DNA of 64,000 nucleotides, taken from Pseudoalteromonas rubra. Its GTDB lineage: Bacteria > Pseudomonadota > Gammaproteobacteria > Enterobacterales > Alteromonadaceae. The stretch spans positions 372,001-436,000 of the forward strand of contig NZ_CP013612.1 of assembly GCF_001482385.1 (NCBI RefSeq), given 5' to 3'. The translations under genes and the position numbers were made by a program. Under the pieces are notes generated by a model. The model was not told the origin of the DNA. It saw only the letters and a list, made by a program, of their open reading frames with translations, and ran no database searches. Below are positions 38,221 to 46,043 of the stretch, piece after piece. How positions within the stretch are numbered: the first letter of the stretch is position 1; each line of letters begins with the position of its first letter.

Positions 38221-39588
38221 ATGAAATGGTTAAACCCTTCAAGGCTGAATATCATGGTGATGTGCCTGATCAGCCTCGCCCTGGCATCGTGTCTGCAAAA
38301 CAAAAGTACAGCGAAAGATACTACGATCACCGCATCACAAATTGAAATGATAGATACCTCTGTCAGGCAATACTGTGATGCTATGGTGTTTTTCGGGACT
38401 ATTTACATCACTTCTGTAGACAAAATGGTTTATGAATACCACTGTGGTCCGCAAAACATGCAGTACAACGTGGATAACACGGTTAATTCTAAGTACCGGA
38501 TTGGCTCAAATACCAAAGCGTTCGCAGCTGCGATCCTGATGCGGATGCTCGAAGGGAAGGACCTTAGGGTTGAAACCGTTGGCGATCATCTGCCCTGGTA
38601 TCCTAAAAACCAGTGTGCAGACGTGACTTTGCACAACCTGTTGGCCATGTCATCAGGGATCCCGAACTACAGTGACAACGAAGAAGTTTATAACGACTGG
38701 GGCTGGCGTCCTTATCTGTACGACGAAACCCTCAATTTGAATGGTCCGGAAGGGTTTGGCAATCGTTTTTGTACTTGTGAAGAGCAAGGCGGACAGCCGT
38801 CTTTTAGTCAGGGTAGCAAGTATGAATACAGTAACTGTAACTATTACCTGGTTGGCAACATCATTGAGCAGCTTGCAGCGGGTACTCAGGGTGACATCGA
38901 CCGCAGTTTCTGGTTCAGCAATATCCTCAAAGAGCAGATACTCGATCCGCTGGACATGAGCGAAAGTGGCTCGTTTAGTGCCATAGGTATCTACTCGGAT
39001 ATGACGACAGGATACATCTACAAAGATAACCAGTATCTGCCACTGGCCAATGGTCGTCCGCCAGCAACTGGGGGTCCTGCGCCGTATGAAGACATTCTGG
39101 TGAACCCTTACAGCAATCCGCTCGTGCTTTACTCAGCCGGTGATATGTATTCAACCGTGGAAGATATGCACAAATGGGATCAGGGTTTATATACCAACAA
39201 AATACTCAATGAAGCCCAGAAACTGGCTGCATTTGCACCTTATTCCAACACCGGTAGTTCCTCATCATGTGAATACTACGGTTATGGCTGGTTTGTGACC
39301 TATATCGACCCAAATCAGTATGGCAAAGTCGCTGATTGTCCGGATGACCCAAGTGAAACAAACCTCAGAAAATATGAAAAATTCTTACAGTATTCAGGCA
39401 GCTATCCGTACTCATGGGTGACCAGTTTTAACCGCCTGTTGGAGCGCGACCAGAATGTAATGGTGTTCAGTAATTACGTTAAAACGGGCACTGAATCGGA
39501 TTGTATTGCGCAGGAAATTCGCAACATCATCTTTTATAGCGATAAACACCGTACCGAAGCGTGTCAGACGGTATTGGATGAAGCGTAA
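38221..39588 (+). CDS. Lipoprotein serine hydrolase of the class C beta-lactamase / S12 peptidase fold
   Basis: 455 residues with a lipoprotein signal (hydrophobic stretch ending LASC, Cys24; Gln at +2, so outer-membrane sorting is expected). The serine-hydrolase signature is intact: SNTK at 96-99 (SxxK) and YSN at 203-205 (YxN). Several extra Cys in the mature part suggest disulfides in the periplasm. Family members include AmpC-type beta-lactamases, D-aminopeptidases, esterases and prodrug-activating peptidases of NRPS pathways such as ClbP. Its position between the hydroxylase and the export genes suggests it processes, matures or destroys the lipopeptide outside the cytoplasm; a D-Leu-containing peptide would be a sensible substrate. 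The enzymatic call is firm at fold level, and the substrate is unknown. A GAGGAA ribosome-binding site lies just upstream. Confidence 0.85.
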   Translation: MKWLNPSRLNIMVMCLISLALASCLQNKSTAKDTTITASQIEMIDTSVRQYCDAMVFFGTIYITSVDKMVYEYHCGPQNMQYNVDNTVNSKYRIGSNTKAFAAAILMRMLEGKDLRVETVGDHLPWYPKNQCADVTLHNLLAMSSGIPNYSDNEEVYNDWGWRPYLYDETLNLNGPEGFGNRFCTCEEQGGQPSFSQGSKYEYSNCNYYLVGNIIEQLAAGTQGDIDRSFWFSNILKEQILDPLDMSESGSFSAIGIYSDMTTGYIYKDNQYLPLANGRPPATGGPAPYEDILVNPYSNPLVLYSAGDMYSTVEDMHKWDQGLYTNKILNEAQKLAAFAPYSNTGSSSSCEYYGYGWFVTYIDPNQYGKVADCPDDPSETNLRKYEKFLQYSGSYPYSWVTSFNRLLERDQNVMVFSNYVKTGTESDCIAQEIRNIIFYSDKHRTEACQTVLDEA

Positions 39589-39896
39589 AAGTGAATAGGG
39601 CCGCTCTGCACTCAGACACCTGCTGATGCGGGATCTGCTAACCGGCGACACATTCAGGAAGCAATGGGAGCAAAACGATGGTTCCATTGCAAACAAAGAT
39701 AAAGCAGTGAGTAACGGCGGTTTTGTATCGTATCCATTGCATTTTAAACGAATTTACTTGCTGTGTTTTAGGACATGGAAAGTGAAAAAGGGCAAGTTAG
39801 GGTCTAGGCTTTACCTGACTTGGTGGGTTTAACAACTGTTTATGCCAACTGAATTTTTAACGACGTTGGTACAATTCCAATCATAGAGGAAAAAAC
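39589..39896 (+). other. Intergenic stretch within the lipopeptide cluster
   Basis: About 308 bases without a credible gene. A 68-codon open frame at 39626 lacks a ribosome-binding site and resembles no family. No terminator-like hairpin with a T tract was recognised, so readthrough from the upstream genes is possible. Confidence 0.3.
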
Positions 39897-40457
39897 ATGA
39901 CAGCGACAAAAACAGCGAAGGATGACAAGGCCACAGCGGCTGCTGGCGCTGCTCCACAGCAGGAATCAGCAAATGTTGAGGTTGAGAATCGCGAAGCCGT
40001 AGCACGCATTATTGTCGACAAGTACACCAAATGGTCTTTCGGTACGGGTTTGATCCCAGTACCAGCCATCGATTTGGTGGCCTTGACTGGTGTACAAATC
40101 AAGATGATCAGTGAGATTGCTCAGGTATATGGCCAATCTTATAGCGACAATAAGATCCGCGGTACGGTAAGTGCGGTGATTGGCGGCTCATTCCCACAGT
40201 CTTTGGGCGGTGCAGGACTTAGCAGTTTCTTAAAGTCGGTACCAATCATTGGCACGCTTAGCGCACTCGCATTTATGCCAGTGGTATCAGCTGCATCTAC
40301 AAATGCAGTAGGTTCTACGTTTATCCGACACTTCGAAAACGGCGGCACTTTGCTAGATCTTAATCTGGCAAGCATTAAGGGAGACATCTCTGAAATTGCT
40401 GCTAAGTATCGAAAAGATAAAGGCAACAGCACTCAAGACAACCAAGCTACAGCGTAA
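39897..40457 (+). CDS. DUF697 family membrane protein
   Basis: 186 residues. An Ala/Lys-rich N-terminus of about 35 residues precedes a DUF697 domain (similar to the C-terminal part of YcjF): IPVPAIDLVALTGVQIKM, then a glycine-rich hydrophobic hairpin at about 85-140, and the family ending FIRHFENGGTLLDLN. The hydrophobic parts suggest insertion into, or close association with, the inner membrane. The start codon has AGAGGAA at good spacing. Function is unknown for the family. Here it is sandwiched between synthesis and export genes, which suggests a role in tolerance to or trafficking of the lipopeptide; this is inference. Confidence 0.85.
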   Translation: MTATKTAKDDKATAAAGAAPQQESANVEVENREAVARIIVDKYTKWSFGTGLIPVPAIDLVALTGVQIKMISEIAQVYGQSYSDNKIRGTVSAVIGGSFPQSLGGAGLSSFLKSVPIIGTLSALAFMPVVSAASTNAVGSTFIRHFENGGTLLDLNLASIKGDISEIAAKYRKDKGNSTQDNQATA

Positions 40458-40475
40458 GTTGAGAGGCTAAAACAC

Positions 40476-40508
40476 AAATAAACCAACGGCGTGTCTGTTG
40501 GTTTATTT
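40476..40508 (+). terminator. Strong hairpin between DUF697 and the small membrane protein
   Basis: A perfect 12-bp stem AAATAAACCAAC / GTTGGTTTATTT with a 9-base loop lies 19 bases after the DUF697 stop. The 3' arm is T-rich (GTTTATTT), so it could be a weak or partial terminator that lowers expression of the exporter genes, or an mRNA-stabilising hairpin. Confidence 0.55.
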
Positions 40509-40554
40509 GCTCATCGGTTAATTGGAACTGCTTGTCAGTTCAGAGGAGCAAATT

Positions 40555-40731
40555 ATGTTAGTTACTTTGTATCTGGTGCTATGTGTACTTTCTGGTTACT
40601 GGGGGCGCAATACCTTTGCCGGTCCAGTTGGGTTTTTCTTTATTGGCCTGGTATTCACGCCACTGGTGAGCTTACTGGTGCTGTTACTTGCCAAAACACG
40701 TCTGGCAGAGCCAAGAGAAGCGGAGGAATAA
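40555..40731 (+). CDS. Small two-helix membrane protein
   Basis: 58 residues, starting at ATG 40555 with AGAGGAG seven bases upstream; an upstream in-frame ATG at 40522 has no ribosome-binding site and would put charged residues in front of the first helix. Two hydrophobic segments (about 2-12 and 19-47, with a WGRNTFAGP turn between) are followed by a charged tail AKTRLAEPREAEE. I do not recognise a family with certainty. It lies between DUF697 and the ABC exporter on the same strand, so it may be an accessory subunit of export or membrane protection. Confidence 0.65.
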   Translation: MLVTLYLVLCVLSGYWGRNTFAGPVGFFFIGLVFTPLVSLLVLLLAKTRLAEPREAEE

Positions 40732-40869
40732 CAGAAAATCCGGCATTGCCTAAATTCACTATTTGATTGTGACCAAAAAACAGGCAAGCTTAAAACCAGA
40801 GGATGTAGATCCTCAAGATAAGATAACAAGGATTGCAGTTCTGACTGCGTCGTAGCGCTCAGTATTATG

Positions 40870-40897
40870 ACCAGTGGCGGACTTTCAGGCCACTGGT
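40870..40897 (+). other. Hairpin in the leader of the ABC exporter gene
   Basis: An 8-bp stem ACCAGTGG / CCACTGGT with a 12-base loop sits 23 bases before the exporter start codon. It has no T tract. It could occlude the weak ribosome-binding region (GTGAAAAG) or be incidental. Confidence 0.35.
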
Positions 40898-40920
40898 AAC
40901 ACAGTGAAAAGACAATAAAA

Positions 40921-42582
40921 ATGGTATTATACGATTTAATAAGTCGAAACATTAAAATTAAAAAAAGGACCTTTGTATTACTCGGTTGTATCTCTGGCCT
41001 TGCCAATGCACTGGTGCTTGCTCTTATCAACAACGTGGCAGAAAACATTTCTGATATCCACAAAGAAAACCATGTGTTTTACTATCTGGTGCTCTTTACC
41101 CTGACGGTGTTGATCTACGGGTTAACCCAGCAAAGGTTAATGACTAAAGCCGCTAAAATGGTTGAAAAGTCCATTGATCATATGCGAGTTGAGCTATTCG
41201 AATCGGTTCGGCATACCGAACTATCGACGCTTGAAAAAATTGGCAAGGAGCGAATTTTTAATACGCTCAGCAAAGAGCTGCAAACCATTTCTCAGTCTGC
41301 TCAGCTCTTTGTGATCATTGGTCAGTCTATAAGCCTGGTGTTTTTCACCTCATTGTATATTGCTTATCACTCGGTGATGGCGTTTGTGGTCCTGAGTGTA
41401 TTGATCATGTTAGGCGGCAGTATTCACCGCTTACGGGCCAATGAAATTCAGCGCAATATGGCGCAGGCATTTCAGAGCGAAAACCAGCTTATCCAGCGCT
41501 TGTCGGACTTGCTCGACGGTTTTAAAGAAGTAAAACTGAGCGCACCGAGAGCAGACGACCTGGAACACGAGTTTTCCCTATCCTCTGGCAAAGCGCGGCG
41601 CGCGCAAACGGTGACCAAAACGTTGTTTGCGACCGACTTTGTCCTTTCTCAGATAACCTTTTTCGCTGCAACCGGTGCAATGGTGTTTTTCGTGCCAGTG
41701 TTATCAGATGTTTATCCGGAAGTGGTCATCAAGGTGACGACGGCCTCGTTGTTTTTAATCGGTCCGATCACCAGTATTGTGGGTGGTATTCCAGTGTTCA
41801 CCACGGCGACGGAAGCGGCGCAAAATGTACTGACACTTGAGGCAGACCTTAAACGGGAGCAAGCTGAAAGTACGGTACGGCGTAATACTCAGGTACAATC
41901 CATTGATAATTTTGAGGAGTTAAGGCTTGAGGGCGCGTATTATCAACATAATCGTAAGCCTGGCGACAGGCCTTTCTTTGTCGGGCCGGTCGACCTAACG
42001 GTTAAAAGAGGACAAATTACCTTTATTACCGGTGGTAACGGCAGCGGTAAAACTACGTTTATTCGTATGTTAACCGGTTTATATGAGCTTCAGGCCGGAC
42101 AAATCTTCCTGGACGGGCGGGCGGTTCGCGACGCCGATCGAGAGAGCTTCCGCAGTATTTTTACCTCGGTCTTTGCGGATTTCCATTTGTTTAAACAGCT
42201 CTATGGGATCAAGACAACGTCACAGGAAGATATCGATGAATGGCTGACCTTTTTAGAAATGAACGCAAAGGTCAGTGTGATTGATGGAGAGTTCAGTACC
42301 ATAGACCTTTCTTCCGGGCAAAGAAAACGCCTGGCGCTACTCAGCACCATACTGGAAAATCGGCCGATTTATATTTTTGACGAATGGGCCGCCGATCAGG
42401 ACCCAATATTCAGACGAAAATTCTATGAACAGGTATTGCCCAGACTCAAGGCCCGTGGCAACACGGTGATCGCAATTACACATGACGACGCCTATTTCCA
42501 TCTGGCGGACGTGCATTTGAAGATGGTAGAAGGACAACTAATGGAACATCATGAAGTAGAAACAGATGGAGTACCGTCATGA
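40921..42582 (+). CDS. Cyclic peptide ABC exporter (SyrD/PvdE family half-transporter)
   Basis: 553 residues: an N-terminal membrane domain of about six helices (roughly 15-290) fused to an ATPase domain. Walker A is GGNGSGKTT (Lys377), the signature is LSSGQ (463-467) and Walker B is IYIFDEW (Asp487, Glu488), followed by the H-loop ITHDD. Length and architecture are those of the cyclic-peptide transporter family that exports syringomycin- and pyoverdine-type peptides to the periplasm. It most likely moves the lipopeptide out of the cytoplasm. It overlaps the SPFH gene by four bases (ATGA), which implies translational coupling. Confidence 0.9.
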   Translation: MVLYDLISRNIKIKKRTFVLLGCISGLANALVLALINNVAENISDIHKENHVFYYLVLFTLTVLIYGLTQQRLMTKAAKMVEKSIDHMRVELFESVRHTELSTLEKIGKERIFNTLSKELQTISQSAQLFVIIGQSISLVFFTSLYIAYHSVMAFVVLSVLIMLGGSIHRLRANEIQRNMAQAFQSENQLIQRLSDLLDGFKEVKLSAPRADDLEHEFSLSSGKARRAQTVTKTLFATDFVLSQITFFAATGAMVFFVPVLSDVYPEVVIKVTTASLFLIGPITSIVGGIPVFTTATEAAQNVLTLEADLKREQAESTVRRNTQVQSIDNFEELRLEGAYYQHNRKPGDRPFFVGPVDLTVKRGQITFITGGNGSGKTTFIRMLTGLYELQAGQIFLDGRAVRDADRESFRSIFTSVFADFHLFKQLYGIKTTSQEDIDEWLTFLEMNAKVSVIDGEFSTIDLSSGQRKRLALLSTILENRPIYIFDEWAADQDPIFRRKFYEQVLPRLKARGNTVIAITHDDAYFHLADVHLKMVEGQLMEHHEVETDGVPS

Positions 42583-43736
42583 ATATAATCCTGCCGCCTG
42601 ATTTGGCGCTCATAGGACTGGCGGCTGCCTGCCTGTTGATACTTATTGCTAACCTGGTAATGCGGGCACTCAGGCGCTACAAGCCAGCATGGCGCAAACG
42701 TATATTATCCTGGCGCTTCAGAGCTGGATTAACCCTATTAATCTGTTTGTTCTTAATCGTGGCGCTAGTCCCGTTTATCTTTATCCGGGTTGACTCCGGT
42801 GAGGTTGCTGTATTGTGGAAGCGCTTCGGTGGAGGTACGTATCTGAAACAGCATTTTAGCGAAGGTACGGTATTGGTGATGCCCTGGGATAAGCTGATAA
42901 TTTATAATGGGCGCTTCCAGACTGCACATGAAAGCATAGATGCGATCACCAAAGAGGGACTCAGGATCACACTCAATGTTACGGTCAGATATCGTCCGGT
43001 CATTGAGCATGTTCCCTATTTGCACCAGCTGGTTGGCCCAAAGTATTTGGAAGAAATGGTACTGCCAGAGGTTGCGTCTGCGGTGCGAATGATAGTGTCA
43101 CGATTCAGGGCAGAAGAGGTATATAGTCATCAACGTTTAGAAATTCAAAAACAGCTTCTTAATGAAGTACTTGATGAATTACACATACAGGAAGAAACGA
43201 TTTTAGAGCAAAGCACACACATGAAAGATGGTCATGCCTTAGTTAACCTGGACGATATGCTCATAAAGCGAGTTGATGTTCCAGATAAAGTGCATGAGGC
43301 GATTATTTCTAAGGTGAACCAAAGCTATCTGAACGAGGAATACGCGATGCGGCTGGAAGTAGCAAAGAAAGAAGCGCAGCGTAAGAAGACAGAAGCACAG
43401 GGGATTGCCGATTTTCAGGAAACTGTAGCAGGTGGTATTTCGGAAACTTACCTGAGATGGCGTGGTATTGAAGCGACCATTGAGCTGGCAAAATCAAACA
43501 ATGCCAAAGTGGTTGTGATTGGTAGCGGTAAAGATGGGCTGCCTTTGATCCTGAACACGGAAAGCAGCTTGAATGGCTCAGCAGCTAACCTGGTTCAGGA
43601 AGCAGCCAATGTGGTTAAAGCTGAGGAGGCAACAAAACCTGTGCCTGACTACGCAAACAGTGTGATTAAACCAGGTGAGCCTATGAGTATGCATCATATG
43701 AGCTCAGCAAAATCTGGGGAACCATTGCATAAGTAA
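42579..43736 (+). CDS. SPFH/band-7 (prohibitin-like) membrane protein
   Basis: 385 residues. Two transmembrane segments at about 8-30 and 50-72 flank a short basic cytoplasmic loop, followed by a band-7 domain at about 70-260 (RVDSGEVAVLWKRFGGG start) and an alpha-helical segment with alternating charges. SPFH proteins form ring-like scaffolds in membrane microdomains. Its start overlaps the ABC exporter stop, so the two proteins are made together. I infer that it organises the exporter or shields the producer membrane from its own lipopeptide. SPFH proteins are not a usual component of NRPS clusters, which makes the pairing notable. Confidence 0.88.
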   Translation: MNIILPPDLALIGLAAACLLILIANLVMRALRRYKPAWRKRILSWRFRAGLTLLICLFLIVALVPFIFIRVDSGEVAVLWKRFGGGTYLKQHFSEGTVLVMPWDKLIIYNGRFQTAHESIDAITKEGLRITLNVTVRYRPVIEHVPYLHQLVGPKYLEEMVLPEVASAVRMIVSRFRAEEVYSHQRLEIQKQLLNEVLDELHIQEETILEQSTHMKDGHALVNLDDMLIKRVDVPDKVHEAIISKVNQSYLNEEYAMRLEVAKKEAQRKKTEAQGIADFQETVAGGISETYLRWRGIEATIELAKSNNAKVVVIGSGKDGLPLILNTESSLNGSAANLVQEAANVVKAEEATKPVPDYANSVIKPGEPMSMHHMSSAKSGEPLHK

Positions 43737-43926
43737 TAGTATCGGCCTCATCTTTGCGTCGGCATAGTACGTCAATGGAGCCTGTGTTGAGTACTGGATG
43801 ATGCAAAGCGGGGCAGAGTTGTAGTCGGTTTGATTACATTAATATACAACCAGCGCTGTATGGTTTATCTGGTCTCTGAAACTGTATTGCATGTAAAGAT
43901 ATCCACTAGCCGATACAAGGATATCT

Positions 43927-44012
43927 AAATAGTTTTGCAATCACCTTTGGTGTTACATGATCCACCTAAGCTATTCCCCTCACTGTCGCCCCGGCCTTCG
44001 AGCCGGGAACTA
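43927..44012. repeat. Intergenic repeat copy 1 with REP-like hairpin
   Basis: Begins AAATAGTTTTGCAATCACC and is about 90 percent identical over its first 55 bases to the copy at 44224. It ends in a REP-like stem CCCGGC / GCCGGG (43990-43995 and 44002-44007). Confidence 0.65.
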
Positions 44013-44223
44013 CTTTGCAAACAGTGCGAATGTTGGACTAAAGACAAGCCGTGTAAAAAGTAGCGTGGATGCTGTAGTTCAGTAAATCCTGTGTCGAGCA
44101 TGGGTTGATAGAGAGGAGTGAAGCGAGCGCATTTGCATATCGTCTGAGCTAACTAAATGGCCGTTCTGGTCTTCGGAGCGGTATTGAATGTTAAATGTGC
44201 CTTTACTTAATAAAGGATCAATC

Positions 44224-44311
44224 AAATAGTCTTGCAATCACCTCTGGTGTTAAATGATTCACCTAAGCTATTTCCCCCTCCGTCATTCCGGCCTCTGAGC
44301 CAGGCGCTACC
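44224..44311. repeat. Intergenic repeat copy 2
   Basis: Begins AAATAGTCTTGCAATCACC, the same orientation as copy 1, 297 bases downstream. The REP-like end (TCCGGC, then GCCAGG) is degraded compared with copy 1. Weaker similarity also exists upstream of both copies, so a unit of about 300 bases may have been duplicated. Confidence 0.6.
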
Positions 44312-44504
44312 GGCATACTACCCGATATGCCAGATACCCATAGAGATTTCGTTGCCTGTCGCTCTCGTAAAGGGGCTTTACATTTTTTCAGACCTGGTGT
44401 GTAGAGCGGCGAGTTAAAGGCAACAGCAACATGGTATGCACAAACGTGTTATGGAGGGTGGCAGAAATGATCAGATGACATGAGAAGAGTACAGTGTCTC
44501 TTAT

Positions 44505-44529
44505 ACAGGGCACACAGTGTGCCCTGTAT
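44505..44529. terminator. Strong palindromic hairpin downstream of peptide gene 1
   Basis: A stem of at least ten base pairs, TACAGGGCAC / GTGCCCTGTA, with a five-base loop lies just beyond the stop codon of the minus-strand peptide gene. There is no clear T tract in either direction, so it may be a processing or stability element rather than a full terminator. Confidence 0.5.
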
Positions 44530-44538
44530 GTAACCTGT

Positions 44539-44712
44539 TTATCTGGGGTTACAGGTATTTACTGGGTAGTAAGAAAAGTATGGGCAACCTTTCTGGACTC
44601 TGGTTGGCGGAATAGCCGTTGCACCACCAGCGATCATTGGTGTTTGATCTGAGTTCAGTGCGTTTTTATTGCCTAGGTTTTTTAGGTTCTTTTTACTTAG
44701 TTGTAACTTCAT
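44539..44712 (-). CDS. Small peptide precursor 1 with double-glycine-type leader
   Basis: 57 residues, ATG at 44712 with AAGGAG six bases upstream. The first part MKLQLSKKNLKNLGNK is basic with regularly spaced Leu and is followed by DQTPMIAGG and Ala31. This looks like the leader of secreted or modified peptides cut after Gly-Gly. The predicted 27-residue product starts ATAIPPTRVQKGC, is aromatic and Pro-rich, and has two Cys (43 and 54). The leader aligns residue for residue with the peptide gene at 60065-60229: M1, K2, L3, L5, K8, K11, N12, L13, T24, P25, G29, G30 and A31 are shared, and both end near TCN. No modification enzyme or peptidase-containing transporter lies next to it. Function is unknown; bacteriocin, RiPP or signal peptide are all possible. 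Confidence 0.7.
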   Translation of the reverse strand: MKLQLSKKNLKNLGNKNALNSDQTPMIAGGATAIPPTRVQKGCPYFSYYPVNTCNPR

Positions 44713-46041
44713 GGGGAACTCCTTCTTCTGTTTATAAAATGTTCAGAAGTATTGTTCGCACAAAGTACAGCAAGTGTAAATTGAAAGAATCTAATGTGTT
44801 AATTTTGTAAATTTAAAATGAGGCTTCATTCAGCGAGTTGAGTTTCAGCGTGGCACCTCGTAATGTGCTGTTCTCTGTATGATTTTAACGCGCTGTCTTT
44901 ACAAAGATTGAGCTTAGTACAGAGGTTTTTGCCATATCCATATTTTGTTCTCATTTCTTGGTTAATCTTTCGGAACGGTCTGAGGGAGCATTGTCTGCTT
45001 ATGAATCGAGCTGTTACTGGCGACAATTACCAGTGCGGAGTTACTCTGCGCAGTAGTGAATATTCCGATAGGGGATATTTCGCATTTCTATGCGCCTGAC
45101 AGTAATGGCTTGATGGTTTATTTGGCCTTGATTTAAAGGGTAAATAGAATAAATAAGTCTAGTCACTGGCCAGGGTAGCCTGAAAAGGTGGTCAGTATAA
45201 AAGACTGTAATTGAGAGTACTTGTATCAAGGCACACAGGATGTGCCTTTTTTATCCTAAAGCGCCCGCATGATTACTAACAAGCACATCTTTTTCCATCG
45301 TACTTTGATTATTGGCGTGTTAAATTTCAACAATGCCATCATGTCATGGTTGTTTGACTTCCATCGTTTCCTGCACTCCCTTCTTGGGGAGTTATCAATA
45401 TCGGGTTTCAGGCGTATATTTCTATGAGCTTAAACGGGCAGCACGAAACACCTTTAAACAACTCAATAACAACATAAGGCTTATATTGGTGTAATTAAGT
45501 ACTTTTGGCGGCCAAGCACTGGCAATATAGCCATAAAAGAGACTGTTTTGACACAAGCGTAGCGCTGCTGTTTTTAGGTAAGACCAGATATGAATGAAGG
45601 GCGCAGAAAAATAAAGTTATCAAACACGGTGTAAAAAGGCACTCTAGTATGCGCGACTGCGTCCTTGGTTGCTAGTGCTGAATACATGGTTGTTATCTTG
45701 AGTTGTCCACGCTAGTTAGGGGGCAACGCAATTAGAAATACATTCTGGTATTTACAGCCAGAATCGTGAGGGCAGTGAGTTTTGAACAGTTTGAAGCACA
45801 CTTGCACGGAACTTCGGGTTTTCGCGGGAGTCGAAAGCTTACACAAGCAAAGCGATGAAGTGAGTGATTATGGTAGTCTGATGTCTGGCTAAATCGGGTG
45901 CTGGTGATCGCTATCCAGCGAGCTTGCAGATAATCAGCCTGGGGTTTTATCACAGGGCTTAGTATTAAGAATCCAACTAAGTAAATTGAGTGTCAATAAG
46001 TAGGCCAACCACAGGGGTATACACTGGGTTGGCCTCTTTTT
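44713..46041. other. Large spacer with terminator hairpins and no supported gene
   Basis: About 1.3 kb. Open frames of 60-80 codons occur on both strands (for example near 44863-45099 and 45732-45953) but have no ribosome-binding sites and look like nothing known. Two terminator-like hairpins read on the plus strand suggest decayed or unrecognised transcription units, or non-coding RNAs, upstream of them. The promoter of peptide gene 1 must lie in the first 100 bases. Confidence 0.4.
45228..45252 (+). terminator. Rho-independent terminator with no obvious upstream gene
   Basis: An 8-bp stem AAGGCACA / TGTGCCTT with a 5-base loop runs into a T tract. No supported plus-strand gene precedes it, so it may end a small RNA or a decayed gene in 44820-45225. 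Confidence 0.65.
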
Positions 46042-46043
46042 TT
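46002..46043 (+). terminator. Terminator between spacer and luxR-type gene
   Basis: A 9-bp stem AGGCCAACC / GGTTGGCCT with a 16-base loop is followed on the plus strand by C and seven or eight T. It also sits immediately after the stop of the convergent minus-strand luxR-type gene. Confidence 0.65.

Larger units (their letters stand above)
5101..43736 (+). other. Lipopeptide biosynthesis and export cluster
   Basis: Nine same-strand genes form a coherent unit: three megasynthases, a SyrP-like hydroxylase, an S12-fold lipoprotein, a DUF697 protein, a 58-residue membrane protein, an ABC exporter and an SPFH protein. Gaps are 2 bases or overlaps between the synthases, under 310 bases between later genes, and a 4-base overlap between the exporter and SPFH genes. 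No phosphopantetheinyl transferase, MbtH-like protein or dedicated regulator lies inside; these must be supplied from elsewhere. The boundaries are my inference from strand, spacing and content. Confidence 0.8.
43737..44538. other. Non-coding spacer with REP-like repeats after the lipopeptide cluster
   Basis: About 800 bases without a supported gene. It contains two copies of a repeat (43927-44012 and 44224-44311) and a strong hairpin at 44505-44529. No terminator with a clean T tract was found directly after the SPFH gene. Confidence 0.45.

Noticed and set aside
39626..39832. 68-codon open frame between the S12 lipoprotein and DUF697 genes
   Set aside because: No ribosome-binding site and no protein-like pattern.
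44826..45099. Overlapping open frames on both strands (66 and 78 codons)
   Set aside because: Neither has a ribosome-binding site; sequences are not protein-like and the two strands contradict each other.
45732..45953. 73-codon minus-strand open frame
   Set aside because: Low-complexity intergenic translation without a start signal.
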